Assembly: GCA_016206815.1 (NCBI GenBank)
Contig: JACQQT010000048.1
Coordinates: 1-5,014 of the forward strand
From: Candidatus Omnitrophota bacterium
Lineage (GTDB): Bacteria > Omnitrophota > Omnitrophia > Omnitrophales > Danuiimicrobiaceae
DNA: 5,014 bases
Direction: 5' to 3'
The notes under the pieces are model-generated. The model was not told where the DNA came from and ran no database searches. It saw nothing but the letters and a program-made list of their open reading frames with translations. Every line of letters starts with the position of its first letter. Position 1 is the first letter of the stretch. Both the position numbers and the translations under genes were made by a program. Shown here in pieces: positions 1-5,014 of this stretch.

Positions 1-2
1 AC

Positions 3-251
3 GATTATGACTCGGATCAGGAAGTCGATGTGACTTACAAAGTGACGCCGGACACCGCTTTTGAGAACGTGACCTCCCTGTCGGAAGTGATGGTCGGTGA
101 TTCCGTAGACATTGACTATTCAGTGGAAAACGGGGAAAAGGTAGCGGTTGCAATTACGGTGGAGAAACCTTTCGGTGAAGATGAGGATACGGCGATCGAT
201 TTAGGCGGCGGAGCAGAAGAACAACCGCTGTCGGAAAATGCGCCGCAGTAA
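3..251 (+). CDS. 3' end of an unrecognised acidic protein (possible DUF5666-like beta domain), 5'-truncated
   Basis: The frame is open from the left edge to a TAA at 249-251, so the true start lies outside the window; the GTG at 30 is probably an internal valine. About 82 residues are visible. The first 55 or so read as alternating short beta strands with a central 'VGDSVDIDYS' and a closing 'VAVAITVEK'. This 'value at a position, then GD-V-V, then a closing strand' pattern resembles the small DUF5666/OB-like beta domains of secreted or periplasmic bacterial proteins. That resemblance is by eye only. The last 25 or so residues are acidic and low in complexity (GEDEDTAIDLGGGAEEQ), probably a disordered tail. 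No catalytic motif or membrane segment is visible in this part. A strong hairpin 48 bases after the stop probably ends its transcript. Function is unknown; I am fairly sure it is coding. Confidence 0.6.
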   Translation, partial: DYDSDQEVDVTYKVTPDTAFENVTSLSEVMVGDSVDIDYSVENGEKVAVAITVEKPFGEDEDTAIDLGGGAEEQPLSENAPQ

Positions 252-299
252 GCCGTTGGGTAGCAGTTCACGGAAATCTTTCAAGGCAACCATTTCATG

Positions 300-335
300 A
301 AAAAGGGGGCAGGTCTCGCGACCTGTCCCCTTTTT
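300..335. terminator. Strong hairpin with A/T flanks, likely bidirectional intrinsic terminator
   Basis: Bases 300-314 pair with 321-335 in a 15-bp stem: an A5/T5 outer section, a GGGG/CCCC block, one G-T wobble (309/326) and CAGGT/ACCTG. The loop is the six bases 315-320. A second T run follows at 338-342. The arrangement is nearly symmetric, so it could end rightward transcripts from the gene ending at 251. It could also end leftward transcripts that run past the decarboxylase gene ending at 690, antisense to the small gene between. Its sequence also resembles dispersed GGGGACAGGT-type palindromes seen in many environmental genomes, so it may be a repeat copy acting as a terminator. Confidence 0.7.
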
Positions 336-400
336 ACTTTTTAAGCGCCTGCGGAGTTTTTGTTTCAATGTGAGACGGCGGACCCAGAGGATTTTAGAAT

Positions 401-676
401 ATGGAAACAAACTACCTGTCGGACATCGGTCTTTTGGCGAGTTTTGCGCTGCCGCTTTTTAACCTGCCTTTGATTTTTCGGATGATGAAGCGTCAATCAT
501 CCGAAGACATCAGTCTCATCTGGGTATTGGGTGTTTGGATTTGTATTCTTCTGATGACGCCCGTGGCTTTGACCTCAAAGGATTTGGCGTTTAGAGTATT
601 TGGAGTGATGAACATCACCTTTTTTACGGCCGTGGTTTTTTCCACATTAAAATACCGTTTTGTGAAAAGGAAATGA
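401..676 (+). CDS. Small SemiSWEET/PQ-loop-like membrane protein, 91 aa
   Basis: This is a 91-residue protein with three predicted membrane helices (about residues 7-27, 37-57 and 63-84) and a basic C-terminus (KYRFVKRK), which suggests a cytoplasmic tail. The segment 'LPLIFRMMKRQSSEDISLIW' (22-41) matches the pattern of the SWEET/PQ-loop family, where helix 1 ends near a PQ pair, is followed by a basic turn and then by a KS-x-DIS-like stretch entering helix 2. Here the PQ position reads P-L (23-24), so the signature glutamine is missing. Known SemiSWEETs are 85-100 residues long and dimerise to form a sugar pore, and the length fits. Trp46 and Asn71 are candidate pore-lining residues, but this is a guess. 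The substrate is unknown. ATG at 401 is preceded by AGAGG (386-390). The gene runs convergently into the decarboxylase gene with only 13 bases between the stops. It may instead be a PQ-loop relative with no sugar transport role. Confidence 0.75.
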   Translation: METNYLSDIGLLASFALPLFNLPLIFRMMKRQSSEDISLIWVLGVWICILLMTPVALTSKDLAFRVFGVMNITFFTAVVFSTLKYRFVKRK

Positions 677-689
677 AGGCGCGAATCAA

Positions 690-1832
690 TCAAACCACTA
701 GGATTTTTGCGGGCGCGAAGCCGTTGAATCCCGGAACGGCGCTTGCCGAAGAATAAGCCCCGATATTTTTAGCGTAGACGACACTTCCCACGTCAAGCTC
801 AGGAAGCTCCTCACTTAATGAAATGGTATCGAACGAATCGCACGTCGGGCCTGCGACCGTGGAGAGAAATCTCTGGCCCCGGCGGAGCGTTTTGAGTTCG
901 TATTTGCAATGGTCAAAGACAATCCCTGAGAAATCCGCGTAAATTCCGTCGTTGAGGTAATAGTAGTTTTTATTGTTGCGGAACGTTCTGCCGATCACCT
1001 GGGTAATCAACACACCGGCCGGCCCTACCAAAAAACGGCCGGGCTCGGCAATAAATTTTATTTTTTTGTCAAACAAACGGCTCAATTCCGAATGAATCGT
1101 ACGCGCCATGGTTTCAAAAATGGCATGTTTGTCTTGATCGGCATGCCGAATCGGAAAGCCGCCGCCGATATCCAAAATACTCAAACTCAAGCCCTCTTCT
1201 TTGGCTTCCTTAAAGATAGCAGCCGATACTTCCAGCGCGTGAATATAGTTTTCCACGTTGACACACTGGCTGCCGACGTGAAAACTCACGCCTTCCGGGG
1301 AAAGGCCCAAAGCTTTTGCTTTTCTGAGCAGGAAGACCGCATGTTCCGGATCTGCTCCGAACTTAAGGGAGAGCTCTACGATGCTTCCCGCATTTTCAAC
1401 TTTGATTCTCACGATGACGCGGGCTCCCGGGGCGTGTTTTGCGATTTTGTAAAGCTCAGGCTCGTTGTCGAATGTCATGAGCGTAACGTGCCGCTTGCGC
1501 GCCGCCTGAATGTCTTCGATCGATTTAATCGTATTTGCGAAAATAATTTTTTGGGGGGACACCCCCAAGTTAAGGACGGTGTTCATTTCGGAGGCGCTGG
1601 CAACGTCAAAGTGTGCACCCAGCCGCTGGAACGTTTTGACGACTTCCGGATGCGGGTTTGCCTTAATGGCGTAATAGGGCGTTATGTTTGGCAGAAAGGC
1701 ACGGAAACGCCTGTACTGCTTCTCAAGCATATTTTTCCGGATCAGCATGATCGGGGAAGGATGCTTTTTCAGCGTCTGGCGGATCAAGTTCTCGACGGCG
1801 CTACCGTTGGGACTAAACTCTGATCTCTTCAT
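690..1832 (-). CDS. Ornithine decarboxylase-like group IV (alanine racemase-fold) PLP enzyme, 380 aa
   Basis: This enzyme most likely converts L-ornithine to putrescine and CO2 in the cytoplasm (EC 4.1.1.17). It shows the full fold-III decarboxylase set: YAIKAN at 54-59 with PLP lysine Lys58, HVGSQC at 185-190 with the PLP-stacking His185, the phosphate loop DIGGGFP at 221-227, EPGR at 263-266, and YLNDGIYADF at 292-301 followed by Asp307 in 'FDH'. The cross-subunit catalytic motif GPTCDSFD is at 328-335 (Cys331, Asp332), and GAYSSA at 358-363 contributes Tyr360. The CD-x-x-D motif and Asp307 favour ornithine (or lysine/ornithine) over diaminopimelate or carboxynorspermidine as substrate. Length is typical of short bacterial enzymes of this type, and the active site is intact. 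The ATG at 1832 lies inside the 3' end of the upstream homospermidine synthase gene (20-base overlap in another frame), so expression is probably translationally coupled. Lysine decarboxylation as a side or main activity is possible. Confidence 0.93.
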   Translation of the reverse strand: MKRSEFSPNGSAVENLIRQTLKKHPSPIMLIRKNMLEKQYRRFRAFLPNITPYYAIKANPHPEVVKTFQRLGAHFDVASASEMNTVLNLGVSPQKIIFANTIKSIEDIQAARKRHVTLMTFDNEPELYKIAKHAPGARVIVRIKVENAGSIVELSLKFGADPEHAVFLLRKAKALGLSPEGVSFHVGSQCVNVENYIHALEVSAAIFKEAKEEGLSLSILDIGGGFPIRHADQDKHAIFETMARTIHSELSRLFDKKIKFIAEPGRFLVGPAGVLITQVIGRTFRNNKNYYYLNDGIYADFSGIVFDHCKYELKTLRRGQRFLSTVAGPTCDSFDTISLSEELPELDVGSVVYAKNIGAYSSASAVPGFNGFAPAKILVV

Positions 1833-3309
1833 AAGAGTCAGATCGAATGGCCTCCACTTGGGTCGGGGAAATTAGAAATGTGGTGAACTGCCAGACATCC
1901 TCTTCCTTCGGCATTTGATAACCATAATCAAGGAAGAGGTTTTTTCGGTCTTTGAGGGGAGTCCAATCAACGGCTTCCGACAGGAAGGGACCGAGATAGG
2001 GTTTCGCAATTTTTAAAATGTATTCGTGCGGCAAATCATCCGGCACGCACACCCCTTCATTCGGATGACTCAGGATCCAGGTTGCCGCCGCTACCGCGGA
2101 AATAGCGACCTGGAGGGTGGTTGCATTTTGACGGGGGACCAGCTTTCGCGTTTCTTCGATGTCCAGCAGGCTGCCGATCCACCACGAATTGAAATCATGC
2201 CCCATGAGCAAACAACCCAGCTCATCGCGTCCGCTTACGATTTCATCATTCAAAATCCGTTGTTTTGGCTGGATGACAAACTGCCGCATCTCAAGCTCGC
2301 GAATCGAATTGATCGCAGCATCCGCCGGGCAGTATGCATAGTGGACCGTCGGGCGGTAAACCGCCTTGCCGTTCCCCCATATGGTTAAGTGATCAGAAAT
2401 CGAGAACGCTTCTCCGTGGCGGATTACCATTCCAGTGATTTCACCGCACGGCACCCAGGACCTGACCCAAGTTTTCATCCCCTTTGACCGCAAACAAATC
2501 TGATTTTTGGGGCCTTCTTTGTGGAACATTGCTCCCTTGGGAACGTACCGTTCGTGGGTTCCCCAGCCGAGCTCTGCAGGCGCTACGCCTTCTTCGTAAA
2601 GGCCCGCGATGCTCCAGGTATTGACAAATTCATTCACTTCCTTTGGTTTGCTTGTGATTTGAGTATCCCGTTCGCTGATGTGGATGGTTTTGATGCCTTC
2701 AAGTTGAGCCAATTTTGCGAAATTTTGTTCTTTGAGGAACCGCTCCAAGTCTTTCTTGCGCGGGTCGTTTGGTTTGGTTTCCAAGATTTTCTTCGCGATA
2801 TCTTCGAGGGCTTGCTTTGTGAAGTGAGAAACAAGACCTGGATTTGCTCCGTGGTCCACGACCGCAGTGGCTCCTTTTTGATTGCTCCATTGGGAGATCA
2901 TTTTGCGCATCGCCATGTGGCGGGCATATAAGGTGAGTTCTCTGGGATCCTGTCCATGAATGCCGGAGTAGGCCTGCCACAACTCGACGGAAGTATTCAT
3001 GTAGTGAACACCGTTGTCATGGCTCCACTCGAGCATCACACAACAGTCAATATCCCAGGCAAGGTCAATAATGAGGTCACCTTTTTGAACGTATTGTTTC
3101 AGAAGGGCGGGGTAGCTTTCTTTGGTGATTTTATCGAATACGTAGCGGACACCTTGATCGAGGGCCTCTTTGACGCGGTGACGGTTGTCGACGAAATCCA
3201 TAATGGTGACGTTTTGAGGAGGGCAGCCAATCAGCTTCAAAATCAGAGGAATCGCGCATTGGGAAACAGACCCGCATCCAATCACTAAAATTTTTCCTTT
3301 GAACTCCAT
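1813..3309 (-). CDS. hss: Homospermidine synthase, bacterial NAD+-dependent type, 498 aa
   Basis: The product condenses two putrescines, or putrescine and spermidine, to sym-homospermidine using NAD+ as a prosthetic hydride carrier (EC 2.5.1.44). An N-terminal Rossmann motif GCGSVSQC is at 11-18. 'YMNTSVELW' (103-111) carries Glu109, and 'VVDHGANPGLVSHF' (150-163) is the strongly conserved family block with Asn156. 'HISERDTQ' (210-217) carries Glu213, and 'VNTWSIAGLYEEG' (229-241) includes Trp232, which fits the tryptophan that binds the substrate ammonium by cation-pi contact. 'GEAFSISDHL' (299-308) follows His298. These assignments use order and spacing compared with the Blastochloris viridis enzyme from memory. 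The length (about 480 residues in the family) shows the gene is complete. The ATG at 3309 starts just before the Rossmann strand and has a G-rich stretch a few bases upstream. It is the first gene of the operon with the decarboxylase, behind the promoter at 3352-3379. Confidence 0.94.
   Translation of the reverse strand: MEFKGKILVIGCGSVSQCAIPLILKLIGCPPQNVTIMDFVDNRHRVKEALDQGVRYVFDKITKESYPALLKQYVQKGDLIIDLAWDIDCCVMLEWSHDNGVHYMNTSVELWQAYSGIHGQDPRELTLYARHMAMRKMISQWSNQKGATAVVDHGANPGLVSHFTKQALEDIAKKILETKPNDPRKKDLERFLKEQNFAKLAQLEGIKTIHISERDTQITSKPKEVNEFVNTWSIAGLYEEGVAPAELGWGTHERYVPKGAMFHKEGPKNQICLRSKGMKTWVRSWVPCGEITGMVIRHGEAFSISDHLTIWGNGKAVYRPTVHYAYCPADAAINSIRELEMRQFVIQPKQRILNDEIVSGRDELGCLLMGHDFNSWWIGSLLDIEETRKLVPRQNATTLQVAISAVAAATWILSHPNEGVCVPDDLPHEYILKIAKPYLGPFLSEAVDWTPLKDRKNLFLDYGYQMPKEEDVWQFTTFLISPTQVEAIRSDSYEEIRV
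1851..1855 (-). promoter_or_regulatory. Internal GGAGG, possible ribosome binding site for the decarboxylase gene
   Basis: On the minus strand a perfect GGAGG lies inside the end of hss. It is 18 bases before the ATG at 1832, which is too far for normal use. It is 9 bases before an in-frame CTG at 1841-1839, three codons upstream of that ATG. No better Shine-Dalgarno sequence lies next to the ATG. Either re-initiation by ribosomes finishing hss starts the decarboxylase, or the rare CTG start is used. It may also be chance, since the bases encode hss codons. Confidence 0.3.
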
Positions 3310-3581
3310 AGGCCCCCGTTTTTTTCAACCGGTAAAAAACTTATCAACAGCATTTTAACAGATTTATTTTTGATGGCAAAGAAAATAATCGAAAAAATGA
3401 AAAAAGTTGCCCTTCGTATTTCGGCAAATCGTGAGGAACCGTGAGCCAAATTTGTTTTTGTCGGAATGATTTTCAGGTCTTTGTTTTTTTCGCAGCTTTT
3501 CTCCAGAAAAGTTCTAAAGATGCGATTCTTTTTAACTGTTATTTGAGGTTTCAGTTGTTTCCGCTTCAGAGAAATGGAATA
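3310..3581. other. AT-rich divergent intergenic region between hss and the desaturase gene
   Basis: This stretch of 272 bases is clearly richer in A and T than the flanking genes. The left third carries the leftward operon promoter. On the plus strand toward the desaturase I find no -35/-10 pair of comparable quality, so its promoter is not identified. An imperfect hairpin with two central mismatches is possible at 3510-3537 (AGTT and AAAGA pairing with TCTTT and AACT). An open frame from GTG 3441 runs through it into the desaturase but is not thought to be translated. Confidence 0.5.
3352..3379 (-). promoter_or_regulatory. Sigma70-type promoter for the hss-decarboxylase operon, with an A/T-tract UP-like region
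   Basis: Reading the minus strand, TTGCCA (3379-3374) and TAAAAT (3357-3352) are separated by 16 bases. Each hexamer matches consensus at 5 of 6 positions. Transcription would begin near 3345, leaving a leader of roughly 36 bases before the hss ATG at 3309. Just upstream of the -35 box, 3381-3405 contains several A/T tracts (A4, A6, A6 on the plus strand), placed where an UP element would contact the RNA polymerase alpha subunits. No operator was recognised. Confidence 0.6.
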
Positions 3582-4748
3582 ATGATCGTTACATACACTA
3601 AAATGGAAAATTCGCGACCTCCCCTCTACATCAATTGGCGAAACCTGGTTTTCTTTGCAGGGACGTTTCTCGTTTCTGTAATCGGTGTCCCCATCTATAT
3701 TTATAGAAACGGGCTTGTCCCGTTTGAGATTGCGCTTTTTGCCTTCTTAGCAACCGCAACCGGGATGGCAATCACGGTAGGTTATCATCGCCTGTTCGCT
3801 CACCGTACGTTTAAAGCCAATCCCGTCGTCATCTTTCTCAGCCTGTTTTTTGGCGCCGCCGCTTTTGAAGAATCGGTTTTCCAGTGGGCTTCTCAACATC
3901 GGGATCATCACCGCTACGTGGATACGGAGCGCGACCCCTACAATATCAAGCAGGGGTTTTTCTACGCTCATATCGGCTGGATTTTATTTCGGAATCACAC
4001 GATTGATTATCGGAATGTCAAAGATCTGGAACAGAACAAACTCATCATGCACCAGCACCGGCATTATATCCTGTGGGCCGTTACGGCAAGCGTTTTGCTG
4101 CCGCTTGCAATCGGTGCTTTCTCAGGACATTTGCTCGGCGCATTTTTGATCGGCGTCGTTGGTCGAATTACCTTTGTCCATCACGGCACTTTTTTTATTA
4201 ATTCCGTGTGCCACTATTTCGGAAAATCCACTTACGATGTTCACGTATCGGCAAAGGATCATTGGCTGGTTGCTTTGCTGACCAATGGGGAAGGCTACCA
4301 TAGCTTTCATCACCGGTTTCCGTCGGATTACCGGAACGGCGTCCGCTGGTATCATTGGGATCCCAGCAAATGGGCCATTTGGCTCTTGGCGCGCATTGGC
4401 TTGACGCGGGATTTAAAGCGCGTCTCAAAGTTTCACATTCTTGCGGCAAGGTTAGTGGCCGAGAAAGAGTCGGTTGAACTTCATCTTGAAAGAGAGCCGC
4501 ATGCTTTTCGCGCCATGACCTTAGAAAATCTCAAGGTTCGTTACGAACAGTTAAAAACAGCACTGCACAATTGGGAGTCACACGTTCGGGAATACACACA
4601 GCTGTATTCGGAGATTTCCAATAAATCAGATGCTCTCCTCCAATCTGCGCTTCACAGAGTCCGAGCGGCACAAGAGCAATTCCTGAACGTTCGTGATCAA
4701 TGGCGGCAGTTTGCTCACGAGCTTCCTTTACCGCTTTCCTTCAGTTAA
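3582..4748 (+). CDS. Fatty acyl-CoA delta-9 desaturase (membrane di-iron), 388 aa
   Basis: This is an integral inner-membrane enzyme that introduces a cis double bond, typically at C9 of a saturated acyl-CoA, using O2 and an electron-donor chain. All three histidine boxes of the stearoyl-CoA desaturase family are present (numbered from ATG 3582): HRLFAH at 69-74, HRDHH at 106-110 and GYHSFHH at 238-244. Asn207 and His211 in 'INSVCH' supply the remaining metal-shell positions, so all nine histidines and the asparagine known from SCD1 are accounted for. Hydrophobic segments lie at about 21-41, 47-66, 80-96 and 163-200. No cytochrome b5 domain is fused, so the electron donor is separate. Residues from about 285 on form a hydrophilic, helical, coiled-coil-like tail. 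The start is uncertain: ATG 3582 has AGAGA 9 bases upstream, ATG 3603 (381 aa) has no ribosome site, and GTG 3441 would add 47 residues unlike the family. Divergent from the polyamine operon; no terminator immediately follows. Confidence 0.93.
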   Translation: MIVTYTKMENSRPPLYINWRNLVFFAGTFLVSVIGVPIYIYRNGLVPFEIALFAFLATATGMAITVGYHRLFAHRTFKANPVVIFLSLFFGAAAFEESVFQWASQHRDHHRYVDTERDPYNIKQGFFYAHIGWILFRNHTIDYRNVKDLEQNKLIMHQHRHYILWAVTASVLLPLAIGAFSGHLLGAFLIGVVGRITFVHHGTFFINSVCHYFGKSTYDVHVSAKDHWLVALLTNGEGYHSFHHRFPSDYRNGVRWYHWDPSKWAIWLLARIGLTRDLKRVSKFHILAARLVAEKESVELHLEREPHAFRAMTLENLKVRYEQLKTALHNWESHVREYTQLYSEISNKSDALLQSALHRVRAAQEQFLNVRDQWRQFAHELPLPLSFS

Positions 4749-4790
4749 CCTACGTATCTTCCAGCCACTGAAACCAGCTTCACAAGTCCT

Positions 4791-4858
4791 GTCATCCTGA
4801 GGCCGTCAGGCCGAAGGATCTGCGGCTCATAGATTCTTCGGCTTCGCCTCAGAATGAC
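4791..4858. repeat. 68-bp imperfect palindrome, REP/MITE-like dispersed repeat
   Basis: Outer arms 4791-4802 (GTCATCCTGAGG) and 4847-4858 (CCTCAGAATGAC) are complementary at 11 of 12 positions. Inner arms 4810-4821 (GCCGAAGGATCT) and 4831-4842 (AGATTCTTCGGC) pair at 11 of 12 plus one G-T wobble, around a 9-base loop. A short asymmetric bulge lies between the two arm sets. The GTCATCCTGAG...GAAGGATCT...AGATTCTTCGGC...AATGAC pattern is, from memory, a very common intergenic palindrome in diverse bacterial genomes. It lies 42 bases after the desaturase stop. There is no T tract, so a role as a terminator is doubtful, though the folded RNA could protect the mRNA 3' end. Confidence 0.75.
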
Positions 4859-4898
4859 AACCGTCTTTTGTGGGACGCACCCACTGCAACATCGGAGG

Positions 4899-4927
4899 TT
4901 GATTTTTGTTTTCCGGGCGTGTATACT
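4899..4927 (+). promoter_or_regulatory. Sigma70-like promoter for the gene at the right edge
   Basis: TTGATT (4899-4904) and TATACT (4922-4927) are separated by exactly 17 bases. The -35 matches consensus at 4 of 6 positions and the -10 at 5 of 6. The predicted transcription start is near 4934, about 39 bases before the ATG at 4973 and at the left edge of an inverted repeat. Confidence 0.6.
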
Positions 4928-4937
4928 CCTGCTATCC

Positions 4938-4958
4938 AAATGGAAGTAATTTCCATTT
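4938..4958. promoter_or_regulatory. Perfect inverted repeat at the transcription start, candidate operator
   Basis: AAATGGAA (4938-4945) and TTCCATTT (4951-4958) are exact inverted repeats with a 5-base spacer, a 21-bp site whose half-site centres are about 13 bp apart. It lies just downstream of the -10 box at about +5 to +25. That is a typical position for a dimeric repressor that blocks initiation or clearance. As RNA it could also fold into a weak AU-rich leader hairpin. No regulator gene is visible in the window. Confidence 0.45.
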
Positions 4959-4972
4959 AGATCATTCAGAAC

Positions 4973-5014
4973 ATGACGCCCTATTTAGAGATCTTAAGAG
5001 AAGGAAGCTTCAAA
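4973..5014 (+). CDS. 5' end of an unidentified gene, cut by the window edge
   Basis: ATG at 4973 opens a frame that stays open to the last base, giving 14 residues, MTPYLEILREGSFK. It sits about 39 bases after the expected start of the promoter at 4899-4927, which supports a real gene start. No good Shine-Dalgarno sequence precedes it; CAGA at 4967-4970 is the only weak candidate. A short cytoplasmic 'PYLxxLR...F' lead-in of this kind is common just before helix 1 of major facilitator transporters, but 14 residues cannot establish a family. Product unknown. Confidence 0.4.
   Translation, partial: MTPYLEILREGSFK

Noticed and set aside
1092..1823. Plus-strand open frame of 243 codons
   Set aside because: It lies wholly antisense to the well-supported decarboxylase, with no recognisable domain.
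2521..2931. Plus-strand open frame of 136 codons
   Set aside because: Antisense shadow of homospermidine synthase, without motif or ribosome site.
3341..3349. TTATCAACA resembling a DnaA box
   Set aside because: It carries a mismatch in the core of the 9-mer, stands alone, and no replication genes are nearby.
3374..3427. Three TTGCC/GGCAA half-sites, two as an inverted pair with 11-base spacing (3407-3411, 3423-3427)
   Set aside because: Five-base motifs are expected by chance at this frequency, and one simply belongs to the -35 box.
3441..3581. GTG start at 3441 with GAGGA just upstream, extending the desaturase by 47 residues
   Set aside because: The extension has no family resemblance, is encoded by AT-rich intergenic-type sequence, and the GAGGA is only 3 bases from the GTG. 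ATG 3582 or 3603 fits the family N-terminus better.
4745..4939. Minus-strand open frame of 64 codons covering the palindrome
   Set aside because: Its central residues (for example VILRRSRR and EPQILRPDGLRMT) are the translation of the repeat itself, a common false gene.
4940..4960. Six-codon leader frame (MEVISI, then stop) just before the right-edge gene
   Set aside because: It is produced by the palindrome itself, has no ribosome site and no attenuator-like codon run.

Overview
This window looks like ordinary chromosomal sequence from a Gram-negative-type bacterium of moderate GC content. It holds five readable genes or gene fragments plus one gene start at the right edge. I see no phage, integrase, CRISPR, rRNA or tRNA signature. 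The organism cannot be fixed from this sequence. The combination of a bacterial homospermidine synthase, a stand-alone group IV ornithine decarboxylase, a single-PQ-loop small membrane protein and scattered palindromic repeats recalls environmental, metagenome-type lineages such as Omnitrophota. That is an impression from memory, not a demonstrated assignment.

Layout. Positions 3-251 (+) carry the 3' end of an unrecognised acidic protein. A strong 15-bp hairpin with T tracts follows at 300-335. Next is a small three-helix SemiSWEET/PQ-loop-like membrane protein at 401-676 (+). A convergent two-gene operon on the minus strand comes next: homospermidine synthase (3309 to 1813) and then ornithine decarboxylase (1832 to 690), overlapping by 20 bases. 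A 272-bp AT-rich divergent intergenic region (3310-3581) holds a good sigma70-type promoter for that operon. A fatty acyl-CoA delta-9 desaturase reads right at 3582-4748 (+). After it lie a 68-bp imperfect palindrome (4791-4858) of a dispersed-repeat type, a sigma70-like promoter (4899-4927), a perfect 8-bp inverted repeat at the expected transcription start (4938-4958), and the first 14 codons of another gene (4973 to the edge).

How the genes work together. The two minus-strand genes form a compact pathway: ornithine is decarboxylated to putrescine, and two putrescines are condensed to sym-homospermidine (or putrescine with spermidine). No S-adenosylmethionine-dependent aminopropyl transfer is needed. 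The desaturase makes monounsaturated acyl chains for membrane lipids and has no evident metabolic link to the polyamine operon beyond divergent orientation. I did not find a convincing previously undescribed system. The points most worth a second look are the overlapping polyamine operon with its unusual decarboxylase start, the operator-like palindrome at the right edge, and the two dispersed-repeat-like hairpins.
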